36,814 nt of DNA. It comes from Cellulomonas sp. Its GTDB lineage: Bacteria; Actinomycetota; Actinomycetes; Actinomycetales; Cellulomonadaceae. Below are positions 1 through 7,155 of this stretch, piece by piece. Position numbers and translations under genes: made by a program. Location of the stretch: assembly GCA_022013895.1 (NCBI GenBank), contig JAKLPK010000254.1:1-36814 (forward strand), given 5' to 3'. Each line of letters begins with the position of its first letter. Positions within the stretch are counted from its first letter, which is position 1. The notes under the pieces are model-generated. The model was not told the DNA's origin, searched no databases, and worked only from the letters and a program-made list of their open reading frames with translations.

Positions 1-522
1 AAGCGGGAAGTAGAGAAGATCGCCTGCCGGGGGAACGCCACCGACCAGCATGGCGACGACCAAGATGGCCAACTGAACGGCGAAAGTAAACAGCGCCGAC
101 CCGGCCGCCGACAGCGGGAAGATCTCGCGCGGCAGATATACTTTCTTGACGAGGCCGCCGTTGTTGACGATCGAAGCGGTCGCGTTGGTGACGAGGTCGG
201 AGAACAGGCCCCAAGCCGTCAGCCCGGCGAAAATGTAGACTGCGAACCCCGGTATATTGCGGCTGGCCTGCAGGAATTTGCCGACAGCCACGTAGTAGAT
301 GACCAACATGACCAGAGGGCGAACCAGCGTCCAGACCAGCCCCAGGGCGCTGTCCTTGTACTTGGCTCGGATCTCGCGCCGCACCAGAAGTCCGAGCAAC
401 TCGTGGTGCGCACGCACGTCGCGGACCACCGCGATGCTGTTCTGCACGTGACCCCTGGTCGGTCCGGCCAGTCGCAGAGGCTCGGTCGTGGCATCGGGCC
501 TCCCGTTGCCGCTGGGGCTCAT
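1..522 (-). CDS. Polysaccharide ABC-2 type export permease (Wzm/TagG-like), 3' end outside window
   Basis: This is the N-terminal 174 residues of an integral membrane subunit that would export an undecaprenyl-linked polysaccharide together with an ATPase (Wzt type), which is not in the window. The amphipathic entry segment before the first helix is visible (RREIRAKYKDSALGLVW, residues 48-64), followed by hydrophobic helices at about 65-82, 92-112 and 135-165. The stretch LVKKVYLPREIFP (124-136) is characteristic of O-antigen and teichoic-acid exporters. The ATG at 522 is the first in-frame start after the upstream gene, and the frame is open to base 1. It follows the methyltransferase/kinase gene on the same strand after 76 bases, probably in one operon. 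Codon use is unlike the rest of the window (AAA, AAT, ATA and AGG occur), and the first 300 bases are about 61% GC, suggesting horizontal acquisition. Confidence 0.88.
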   Translation of the reverse strand, partial: MSPSGNGRPDATTEPLRLAGPTRGHVQNSIAVVRDVRAHHELLGLLVRREIRAKYKDSALGLVWTLVRPLVMLVIYYVAVGKFLQASRNIPGFAVYIFAGLTAWGLFSDLVTNATASIVNNGGLVKKVYLPREIFPLSAAGSALFTFAVQLAILVVAMLVGGVPPAGDLLYFPL

Positions 523-598
523 CGGTCTCCGCGTTTCGAGGGAAGGCAGCGTCAACGCGCCGCCAGGGACATCAGATCGTACCTTCTGGATGTCGGCG

Positions 599-2098
599 TC
601 AGGTCCCCGAGCGATCGGTGCTGGTGTCCGTCAGGAGGTGCCACAGAGTCCGGGGGTCGCGTTCGCCAGCACGGAGGGCATCCGCAAAGAGCCCCAGAGA
701 ACCTCGGTCCAGCGGCGTGAGATCGGGCAGGTCGACCTTGCGGTCCGCTGAGGGCTCACGGCCCCCCGTGCCCCCGTAGACGGCGGCCCACGCGAGCGCC
801 ACTACGTCGTCCTCGAACGCGTCGTGGGAAGCGCGGCCGTAGTCGAGAAGCCAGGCATCGTGGCCGTCGACCATGATGTTCCAGGATCGAACGTCGTTGT
901 GCCGGAACCCCAGATCACGTAGGTCCGCAAGTGTTCGCAGGACATCAAGTACCACCGAGCGCAGGGTCTCGGGCTGAAGAGGGCCGACGTCGCACAGGAG
1001 CGTGCCCGGAACGCGTTCGAGAACCAGTCGGGCGACGCCAGCGTTCATCTCCCAGTCGTGCAGCACGACGCGGCGGTGGACAGACGGGCGGTCGGTAAAC
1101 CTGGTGTGCAGATACAGTTCGCGAAGGATCTGGTTCCAGTTGTCCGGGGTCTCCTCGTCGAACCGGTATTCCTTGATCACGTAGGACGGCGAATAGTAGT
1201 AGCGGCGCCGCCACGGCCCGTCCGCAAGGGGGGACCTCTCGTACGCCTGGCTCGTCACCTCGTCGTAGTCGTACGGCTTGCCGTTGACCGTCACGACCTT
1301 GCGCCGAGACACGAGGTACAGGGGGCGTGTGGTCGTAGAAAGGTGGGTGCCAAATTCTCCGAGTTTGGAGACCTCGACCTCATCGCGCACCAGTGCGAGC
1401 ACGTCGAGCGGGTCCTCAGGCTGGGCCTCATCCCAGAACAGGTCGGGGTCCTCACCCCGGACAGCTAGTTCGAGGACGAGTTCGGGAGCCGCGTCGAGAA
1501 TTGAACGCACAATTCGTTGGGCGGTCGCCAAGCCCTGGTAGTGGATGACGTGGTGGATCACGGACAGGACGAGAACGGCGTCGTACGAGCGAGGCTGGAG
1601 CGACTCGGCCGAGGACTCGTCGAGGGCCGTCGTTGCGAAGCTGGCCCGTACACCGTTGATCTCGCCGACGAGTCGGGCTACCTCGACGTTGTCGGCCGAG
1701 TAGTCCCAGCCGGTGGTGTGGGCGCCGCGATCGGCGAGGTAGAAGCACATGTAGCCCAGGGAGGAACCGATGTCGAGCACCCGGCGACCGGGAAGCGGGC
1801 TCAGGGCGGCGGCGATGGCCGCCGCCCTGTCAGAGCTCGCGCGTGCCGGTTGGTCGATGACCCCGGTGACGCCGTAGAGCGGTTGGTAGGGCTCGACCTT
1901 CGCCACGAGCGCACGTAGGCGGTCGAGCCTGCCGTCGTGGGACCTCAGCTGCCGGATCAGGGCATCTTGCTCGGCGCGGAGGAGCGCGGTCTGAGCTTCG
2001 ATGCGCGCGATGCCGGCGTCCATCGAGGGGAGTCGCTCGAGTGAGGCGACGAGCCCCGGGGACAACGAAGCCAGGGCACGGCGAGCGAACTTGCGCAC
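599..2098 (-). CDS. Bifunctional methyltransferase-kinase, WbdD-like polysaccharide chain terminator
   Basis: The 499-residue protein has three parts. Residues about 25-69 are charged and heptad-like (possible coiled coil). Residues about 105-220 are a SAM methyltransferase with motif I VLDIGSSLGY (107-116). Residues about 300-440 are a protein-kinase-like fold with lysine in VIKEYRF (K309), a helix-C glutamate (E327), catalytic loop RHNDVRSWNIMV (D402, N407) and a DYG metal motif (419-421). In E. coli O9a, WbdD joins a methyltransferase and a kinase to cap the non-reducing end of the glycan and set chain length before Wzm-Wzt export. The same domain order directly upstream of an export permease argues for that role. 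GTG 2098 is chosen because AGGAG lies four bases upstream; an ATG at 2146 would add 16 residues. The coiled coil is N-terminal here, whereas WbdD has it C-terminally. The acceptor sugar is unknown. Confidence 0.78.
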   Translation of the reverse strand: MRKFARRALASLSPGLVASLERLPSMDAGIARIEAQTALLRAEQDALIRQLRSHDGRLDRLRALVAKVEPYQPLYGVTGVIDQPARASSDRAAAIAAALSPLPGRRVLDIGSSLGYMCFYLADRGAHTTGWDYSADNVEVARLVGEINGVRASFATTALDESSAESLQPRSYDAVLVLSVIHHVIHYQGLATAQRIVRSILDAAPELVLELAVRGEDPDLFWDEAQPEDPLDVLALVRDEVEVSKLGEFGTHLSTTTRPLYLVSRRKVVTVNGKPYDYDEVTSQAYERSPLADGPWRRRYYYSPSYVIKEYRFDEETPDNWNQILRELYLHTRFTDRPSVHRRVVLHDWEMNAGVARLVLERVPGTLLCDVGPLQPETLRSVVLDVLRTLADLRDLGFRHNDVRSWNIMVDGHDAWLLDYGRASHDAFEDDVVALAWAAVYGGTGGREPSADRKVDLPDLTPLDRGSLGLFADALRAGERDPRTLWHLLTDTSTDRSGT

Positions 2099-2144
2099 GA
2101 GACTCCTCTCGGTTCGAGGGTGAACGCCCCATCGGCGAGGACCC

Positions 2145-2150
2145 AACCTA
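2145..2150 (-). promoter_or_regulatory. Candidate -10 element (TAGGTT) for the methyltransferase-kinase/export operon
   Basis: TAGGTT on the minus strand lies about 47 bases before the GTG at 2098, giving a predicted 40-base leader that contains the AGGAG site. No convincing -35 box was seen. Assigned by position and similarity to the actinobacterial TANNNT pattern only. Confidence 0.35.
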
Positions 2151-2205
2151 GCGGAACGGGAGCGACGTAGGGTGCGGGACCGCGGGTCGTGGCGGCCCCG
2201 CCCGG

Positions 2206-2211
2206 TAGGCT
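2206..2211 (+). promoter_or_regulatory. Candidate -10 element (TAGGCT) for gmd
   Basis: TAGGCT lies 32 bases before the ATG at 2243, in the spacer shared with the divergent minus-strand operon. The predicted leader of about 25 bases carries GAGGA (2235-2239) close to the start. Confidence 0.4.
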
Positions 2212-2242
2212 TCGTCGGTCACCGATTCAGATCCGAGGAACC

Positions 2243-3229
2243 ATGCCCCGCGCACTCATCACCGGTATCACGGGCCAGGACGGCCTCTACCTGTCCGAGC
2301 TTCTGCTGTCGAAGGGGTATGAGGTCTTCGGCCTCATCCGCGGCCAGGCGAACCCCAAGTTCGACCTGGTGCGTCAGACGGTCCCGGGGGTCACGCTGCT
2401 CACCGGCGACCTGACCGACTTCTCGTCCCTGGTCCGCGCGCTCGAGTCCGCCAAGCCTGACGAGGTCTACAACCTCGGTGCGATCTCCTTCGTGGCGTAC
2501 TCGTGGGAGAACGCCATGGTGACGACCGACGTCACCGGCAAGGGCGTGCTGAACATGCTGGAGGCCGTCCGGTTGTACGCGGGCGGCGACATCCGCAAGG
2601 TGCGCTTCTACCAGGCGTCGAGCTCGGAGATGTTCGGCAAGGTGCAGGAGGTGCCGCAACGCGAGAGCACGTTGCTGTGGCCGCGGTCCCCGTACGGTGT
2701 GGCCAAGGTGTTCGGCCACTACATGACCATCAACTACCGCGAGTCCTACGGCATGCACGCCAGCAGCGGCATCCTGTTCAACCACGAGTCGCCGCGTCGT
2801 GGTCCGGAGTTCGTCACGCGCAAGGTGTCGCTCGCCGTCGCCCGCATCGCCGCGGGGCTGCAGGACACCATCACCCTGGGCAACCTCGACGCCAAGCGCG
2901 ACTGGGGCTTCGCGGGGGACTACGTCGAGGGCATGTGGCGCATGCTGCAACAGGACGAGCCCGACGACTACGTGCTCTCGACCGAGCAGACGCACTCGAT
3001 CCGCGAGCTGCTGGACGTGGCGTTCGACGAGGTCGGGATCTCCGACTGGTCGGACAAGGTCGGCCAGGACCCGCGCTTCATGCGTCCAGCGGAGGTCGAG
3101 CTGCTCATCGGCGACTCCACCAAGGCGCACGAGAAGCTCGGCTGGACGCCGAAGGTCACGTTCGACGAGCTCGTGCGGATGATGGTCCGCTCGGACGTGG
3201 AGGCGCTGGCCGCCACCACCGGTCGCTGA
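2243..3229 (+). CDS. gmd: GDP-mannose 4,6-dehydratase
   Basis: A 328-residue extended short-chain dehydrogenase predicted to convert GDP-D-mannose to GDP-4-keto-6-deoxy-D-mannose, the precursor of GDP-fucose, GDP-D-rhamnose and related sugars. The dinucleotide-binding loop is GITGQDG (8-14). Catalytic residues align with the E. coli enzyme: S127-x-E129, Y151 and K155, with the same spacing. NHESP and FVTRKV, typical of GMD, are also present. The ATG at 2243 follows GAGGA; an upstream in-frame extension to 2189 lacks family similarity. The second gmd-like gene begins three bases after the stop, so the two are probably co-transcribed with two glycosyltransferases. No GDP-fucose synthase (fcl/wcaG) or clear rmd is in the window, so the final sugar cannot be named. 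Confidence 0.9.
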   Translation: MPRALITGITGQDGLYLSELLLSKGYEVFGLIRGQANPKFDLVRQTVPGVTLLTGDLTDFSSLVRALESAKPDEVYNLGAISFVAYSWENAMVTTDVTGKGVLNMLEAVRLYAGGDIRKVRFYQASSSEMFGKVQEVPQRESTLLWPRSPYGVAKVFGHYMTINYRESYGMHASSGILFNHESPRRGPEFVTRKVSLAVARIAAGLQDTITLGNLDAKRDWGFAGDYVEGMWRMLQQDEPDDYVLSTEQTHSIRELLDVAFDEVGISDWSDKVGQDPRFMRPAEVELLIGDSTKAHEKLGWTPKVTFDELVRMMVRSDVEALAATTGR

Positions 3230-3232
3230 GCG

Positions 3233-4198
3233 ATGTCGGTCGCGTTCGTCACCGGGATCAGCGGGCAGGACGGGACGATCCTCGCCCGTCGGCTGGTCGC
3301 GGAGGGCGTGGTAGTCCACGGCCTCGTCCGCAGTGTCGATGAGCTGAACGCATGGTCGCGGGCCGAACGGGGCCAGGTGACTGTGCACATTGGCGAGCTC
3401 ACGGACACCGAACGGGTAGCGCAACTGGTTGACCAGACCGAGCCCGACGAGGTCTACAACCTCGCCGGGATCAGCTCGGTCGCCTACTCCTGGGACCACC
3501 CGGTCGTCACGGGGCTGGTCACCGGTGTGGGTGCGGTCGGAGTGTTCGATGCCGCATGGCGACTGGCTCAGCGCACCGGCCGCCCGGTGCGGGTTGTCCA
3601 GGCGTCGAGTGCCGAGATCTTCGGCCGACCGGCGACCTCGCCGCAGGACGAGAGCTCGCCGATCGCGCCGATCTCGCCCTACGGTGCCGCGAAGGCGTAC
3701 GCCCACCTCGCCGCCGCGGTGTACCGAGAGCGGGGGCTCCCGGTGTCCACCGTGATCCTCTACAACCACGAGTCGCCACTGCGACCGACCACCTTCGTCA
3801 CGCGGAAGATCTCGTCGGCAGCGGCGCGGATCGCGCGGAACGGGGGTGAGCTGACGCTCGGTGACACGTCGGTCCGTCGGGACTGGGGGTGGGCGCCGGA
3901 CTACGTCGACGCGATGGTGCGCGCCGTGCGCCACGAGCAGGCCGGCGACTACGTGGTGGCCACGGGACAGACCCACACGGTCGAGGACTTCGTCGAGGCA
4001 GCTATGACCCACGCCGGTGTGCACGACTGGCGGTCGCGGATCCGGACGGATCCTGCGCTCATGCGCCCGGCAGAGGCGAGCGTCCAGGTCGGTGACGCGA
4101 CCCGGGCCCGGACGGTGCTCGGTTGGCAACCCACGGTCGACTTCGCCGAGCTGGTCGCGCGGATGGTGGACCACGATCTGGAGCTGCTCGGGCAGTGA
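3233..4198 (+). CDS. Second GDP-mannose 4,6-dehydratase-family SDR (tandem paralogue)
   Basis: A 321-residue protein clearly paralogous to the gene before it. It has GISGQDG (8-14), S126-x-E128, Y150 and K154, NHESP, FVTRKI and RDWGWAPDYVDAM. All four GMD active-site residues are retained, including the glutamate base, which favours a true dehydratase. Homologous enzymes such as Rmd instead reduce the 4-keto product to GDP-D-rhamnose, and in a gmd-adjacent position that alternative is serious. The ATG at 3233 is three bases after the gmd stop with only a weak ribosome-binding site, suggesting translational coupling. The next gene overlaps its stop (GTGA). Sequence divergence between the copies is considerable, so this is not a recent duplication. 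Confidence 0.75.
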   Translation: MSVAFVTGISGQDGTILARRLVAEGVVVHGLVRSVDELNAWSRAERGQVTVHIGELTDTERVAQLVDQTEPDEVYNLAGISSVAYSWDHPVVTGLVTGVGAVGVFDAAWRLAQRTGRPVRVVQASSAEIFGRPATSPQDESSPIAPISPYGAAKAYAHLAAAVYRERGLPVSTVILYNHESPLRPTTFVTRKISSAAARIARNGGELTLGDTSVRRDWGWAPDYVDAMVRAVRHEQAGDYVVATGQTHTVEDFVEAAMTHAGVHDWRSRIRTDPALMRPAEASVQVGDATRARTVLGWQPTVDFAELVARMVDHDLELLGQ

Positions 4199-5319
4199 GC
4201 GGTGAACCGCTCACCGTCGCCCTCACCGTCGAGCAGTGCTGGCAGCCGGTGCCGGGCGGTTCGGGGACCTACGTGCGCGAGCTCACCACCGCCCTCGCCG
4301 GCCGCGACGACGTCCGGGTGATCGGGCTGGCCGCGCGTCACGCGGAGCAGGGGCTGCCCGGTGGTCGGCTCGCGGTGCCGGTGCGCTCGTCGGGGCTGCC
4401 ACGGATCGGACTGTACGAAGCGTGGTCCAGGCTGCGCCGCCCCAGTGCCGAGCACATCTGCGGGCCGGTCGACGTGGTCCACGCCTCGACCTGGGCGCTG
4501 CCCGGCCATGGCGCGCCGCTGGTCGCCACGGTCCACGACCTGGCGTTCCTGCGCGAACCCGCGCACTTCACGGCACGTGGGAACCGGTTCTTCCGGCGGG
4601 CGCTCGACCTGGTCGTGGCCGAGGCCGCGGCGGTCGTCGTCCCGTCCCGTGCGACCGCGGACGATCTGGTGCGGTACGGGCTGGACGAGGCGCGTGTCCA
4701 CGTCGTGCCGCACGGGGTGCGGGCCGGCGCGGTCGCGGTCGGTGAGGTCGAGGGCTGGCGTTCCCGGAACGGCATCGGTGAGCGATACGTCCTGTGGTGC
4801 GGGACCCTCGAACCTCGCAAGAACCTGCCGCGGTTGGTCCGGGCGTTCGTCCAGGCACGTGCTCAGGGGATGGACGCCGAGCTGGTGCTGGCCGGGCCGC
4901 AGGGCTGGGGAGCAGCATCGGACGATGTGGGCCGCGCGCTGCGTGCGCTCCCGGACGGGGTGGTGCACCTGACCGGCCGCCTGGACGATCATGAGCTCCA
5001 GGTCGCCTACCACGGGGCGACGGCGTTCGCCTTCCCCTCGCTGTGGGAGGGGTTCGGTATGCCGGTGCTCGAGGCGATGGCCCACGGGGTGCCGGTGCTG
5101 ACCTCCGTCGGGACGTCGATGGCGGAGTTCGCCGAGGGCGCCGGGGAGCTGGCCGACCCGCTCGACGTCGATGCTCTGGCCACCGGACTGCTCGCCGTGA
5201 CGGGCGACGACCGCCCGGACCGTGCCGCGGTCGCCGCGCAGGCCGGACGTTTCACCTGGGAGCAGAGCGCTGCCGCTCATGTGCGGGCCTACCGGGCGGC
5301 CCTGGCAGGTGGACGATGA
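4195..5319 (+). CDS. GT4 family glycosyltransferase (first of tandem pair)
   Basis: A 374-residue GT-B glycosyltransferase, probably cytoplasmic or membrane-peripheral, using a nucleotide sugar to extend a lipid-linked glycan. The glycine loop is GGSGTY (21-26). The donor-binding domain has PRKNLPRLVRAF and the EX7E retaining motif WEGFGMPVLEA (E285, E293). GTG 4195 overlaps the upstream stop codon as GTGA, a coupled start; upstream in-frame sequence to 4123 lies inside the preceding gene and reads as shadow. Given the two upstream GDP-6-deoxyhexose genes, a GDP-sugar donor (mannose or D-rhamnose) is a reasonable inference, but GT4 donor specificity cannot be read from sequence. Confidence 0.85.
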   Translation: MSGEPLTVALTVEQCWQPVPGGSGTYVRELTTALAGRDDVRVIGLAARHAEQGLPGGRLAVPVRSSGLPRIGLYEAWSRLRRPSAEHICGPVDVVHASTWALPGHGAPLVATVHDLAFLREPAHFTARGNRFFRRALDLVVAEAAAVVVPSRATADDLVRYGLDEARVHVVPHGVRAGAVAVGEVEGWRSRNGIGERYVLWCGTLEPRKNLPRLVRAFVQARAQGMDAELVLAGPQGWGAASDDVGRALRALPDGVVHLTGRLDDHELQVAYHGATAFAFPSLWEGFGMPVLEAMAHGVPVLTSVGTSMAEFAEGAGELADPLDVDALATGLLAVTGDDRPDRAAVAAQAGRFTWEQSAAAHVRAYRAALAGGR

Positions 5320-6452
5320 ACGAGCCACGGATCCTGCTGGATGCGACGGCCGTCCCCGCAGACCGCGGGGGGGTCGGCCGATACGTCGACGCCCTGCTGC
5401 CGGCCCTTGCCGGTCTGGGGGCCGATCTTGTCGTCGTGTGCCAGCCGCGGGACGTGCCGGTGATCTCCGGCCTGGTGCCCGGTGTCCCGGTGGTGACCGG
5501 CCCGCCCGCGCTGTCCTCACGTGCTGCCCGGCTGGGTTGGGAGCAGACGGGGTTGCCGGCGCTCGTCCGGCGGGTCGGGGCGGACGTCCTGCACAGCCCG
5601 CATTACACGACGGCAGCCGTCGGACGGTTCGCGCGGACAGTGACGTTGCACGACGCGACGTTCTTCAGCCACCCTCAGCTGCACTCGGCGGTCAAGGGGA
5701 GGTTCTTCCGCGCGGCGATCCGCGCGGCTGTGCGCTCACGTGCCTCGTTGGTCGTGCCCTCGAACGCGACAGCGCTGGAGGTCGCCCGGTACACCGGTGC
5801 GCAGCCGGACAGGTTCCACGTCGCCCACCACGGGGTCGACACCGAGTTCTTCCACCCGGTCGACGACGCCGAACGCCGTCGGGTGCACGCGCTGCTCGGG
5901 CTGGCACCCGACGAGCGGTACGTCGGCTTCCTCGGAACCCTGGAGCCCCGCAAGAACGTGCCCGCGCTGATCCGGGCGTGGGTCCGGGCGGTCGAGCACC
6001 GACCCGATCCCCCGGCACTCGTCCTCGCCGGCGGTCCGGGCTGGGACCCGATGGTGGGGCCCGCGGTCGACGCGGTGCCTGCGGGACTTCACCTGGTGCG
6101 GACGGGCTACCTCCCGCTCGCCGACCTCGCCGGTTTCCTGGCGGGGGCGACGGTGCTGGCGTACCCGAGCCTCGGCGAGGGTTTCGGGCTGCCCGTGCTC
6201 GAGGCGATGGCCTGCGGCGCGGCGGTGCTCACCACGCGTGAGCTGTCGCTGCCCGAGGTCGGCGGCGACGCCGTTGCGTACACCGGGACGGCAGAGGACC
6301 AGATCAGTGCCGCGCTCGGTGAGCTGCTGGCCGACGAGCGCCGTCGGGGCGAGCTGGCGGCAGCGGGGGAGCGACGGGCTGCCGGGTTCACCTGGCGCGC
6401 TGCTGCACAGGTGCACCTGGAGGCGTACCGCGCCGCCGTCGACGCCCGGTGA
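5316..6452 (+). CDS. GT4 family glycosyltransferase (second of tandem pair)
   Basis: A 378-residue GT-B enzyme sharing architecture and motifs with its upstream neighbour: an N-terminal loop around DRGGVGRY, EPRKNVPALIRAWV in the donor domain, and EX7E in GEGFGLPVLEAM (E288, E296). The ATG at 5316 overlaps the previous stop as ATGA, so the two are coupled. It is the last gene of the plus-strand group and ends five bases from the convergent rmlC stop. The pair could add alternating linkages to a homopolymer, as multiple mannosyltransferases do in E. coli O8/O9a-type loci; this is inference from context. Confidence 0.85.
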   Translation: MNEPRILLDATAVPADRGGVGRYVDALLPALAGLGADLVVVCQPRDVPVISGLVPGVPVVTGPPALSSRAARLGWEQTGLPALVRRVGADVLHSPHYTTAAVGRFARTVTLHDATFFSHPQLHSAVKGRFFRAAIRAAVRSRASLVVPSNATALEVARYTGAQPDRFHVAHHGVDTEFFHPVDDAERRRVHALLGLAPDERYVGFLGTLEPRKNVPALIRAWVRAVEHRPDPPALVLAGGPGWDPMVGPAVDAVPAGLHLVRTGYLPLADLAGFLAGATVLAYPSLGEGFGLPVLEAMACGAAVLTTRELSLPEVGGDAVAYTGTAEDQISAALGELLADERRRGELAAAGERRAAGFTWRAAAQVHLEAYRAAVDAR

Positions 6453-6457
6453 GCGTC
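6441..6457. terminator. Small hairpin at the convergent GT4/rmlC junction
   Basis: GACGC (6441-6445) and GCGTC (6453-6457) form a five-pair stem around a seven-base loop that contains the glycosyltransferase stop codon. No U-tract follows on either strand. It may help end transcription in both directions, but the stem is short. Confidence 0.25.
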
Positions 6458-7078
6458 TCAGCCCGCCGCCAATGACCGGGAGTAGGCCTGAGCTGCGGCG
6501 AAGTCCGGCAGCAACCCGTGGCTGCGTGCCTGCGCGAGTGAGGGCGCGGCCGTGTCCTTGTCGGAGAGCGTGAGCCGGAGCGGCCGACCCTCCCGATCGA
6601 CCGTCGGCCACTCGATCGCCACCTCCTCGTCGAGGGGGTGCACGCCGTGCTCACGCTCCGGGGTGTACGGCGTGCTGCACAGGTAGATCACCGTCGAGTC
6701 GTCGGCCAGGGAGACGAAGGCGTGGCCGAGGCCCTCGGACAGGTACATCGCCCGCCGGCCCCGGTCGTCCAGCAGCACGGCATCCCAGTGCGCGAACGTG
6801 GGTGAGCCCACCCGGAGATCGACCACGACGTCGAGCACGGCTCCGGTCGTGCAGGTGACGTACTTGGCCTGACCGGGAGGCACATCGGCGTAGTGGATGC
6901 CACGGAGTGCTCCGGCCGCGGACACCGAGCAGTTCGCCTGGGCCAGGGTGAACCGATGGCCGACGGACTGCTCGAACGGGCCACCCTGGAAGGCCTCGAG
7001 GAAGAGACCCCGTGGGTCACCGTGCTGGCGGGGGGTGATCTCCCAGGCGCCCGGGACAGCCAGCTCGCGATAGGTCAT
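6458..7078 (-). CDS. rmlC: dTDP-4-dehydrorhamnose 3,5-epimerase
   Basis: A 206-residue cupin enzyme that epimerises C3 and C5 of dTDP-4-keto-6-deoxy-glucose in dTDP-L-rhamnose synthesis. Family landmarks are the N-terminal DPRGLFLEAF (21-30), ALRGIHY with the catalytic histidine H62, LGHAFVSLADDSTVIYLCS and the C-terminal IEWP. Length matches the family. The ATG at 7078 is preceded by GAGGAG about six bases upstream. It is divergent from rmlD across 77 bases holding both promoters. rmlB, which makes the substrate, is not in this window. Confidence 0.93.
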   Translation of the reverse strand: MTYRELAVPGAWEITPRQHGDPRGLFLEAFQGGPFEQSVGHRFTLAQANCSVSAAGALRGIHYADVPPGQAKYVTCTTGAVLDVVVDLRVGSPTFAHWDAVLLDDRGRRAMYLSEGLGHAFVSLADDSTVIYLCSTPYTPEREHGVHPLDEEVAIEWPTVDREGRPLRLTLSDKDTAAPSLAQARSHGLLPDFAAAQAYSRSLAAG

Positions 7079-7106
7079 CGATCGTCTCCTCGTGGTCCGG
7101 GCGCCC

Positions 7107-7112
7107 AGACTA
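7107..7112 (-). promoter_or_regulatory. Candidate -10 element (TAGTCT) for rmlC
   Basis: TAGTCT on the minus strand sits 28 bases before the rmlC start. The predicted leader includes the GAGGAG ribosome-binding site. It is 11 bases from the opposing rmlD -10, so the two divergent promoters probably overlap and may compete. Confidence 0.45.
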
Positions 7113-7123
7113 GGGCCGGCGTC

Positions 7124-7129
7124 TATGCT
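7124..7129 (+). promoter_or_regulatory. Candidate -10 element (TATGCT) for rmlD
   Basis: TATGCT sits 26 bases before the rmlD GTG; the leader would carry AAGGGA (7144-7149) six bases from the start. It lies back-to-back with the rmlC -10 element. Confidence 0.45.
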
Positions 7130-7155
7130 CGCGCCGGTCGGCGAAGGGACTGGGC

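Noticed and set aside
2219-4174. 651-codon open frame on the minus strand opposite the two gmd-family genes
   Set aside because: It is the antisense shadow of two clearly recognisable SDR genes; its translation is Arg/His/Asp/Val-rich without domains, as expected at high GC.
5736-6611. 291-codon minus-strand frame spanning the second GT4 and rmlC ends
   Set aside because: It overlaps two real genes in the wrong frame and has no recognisable motif.
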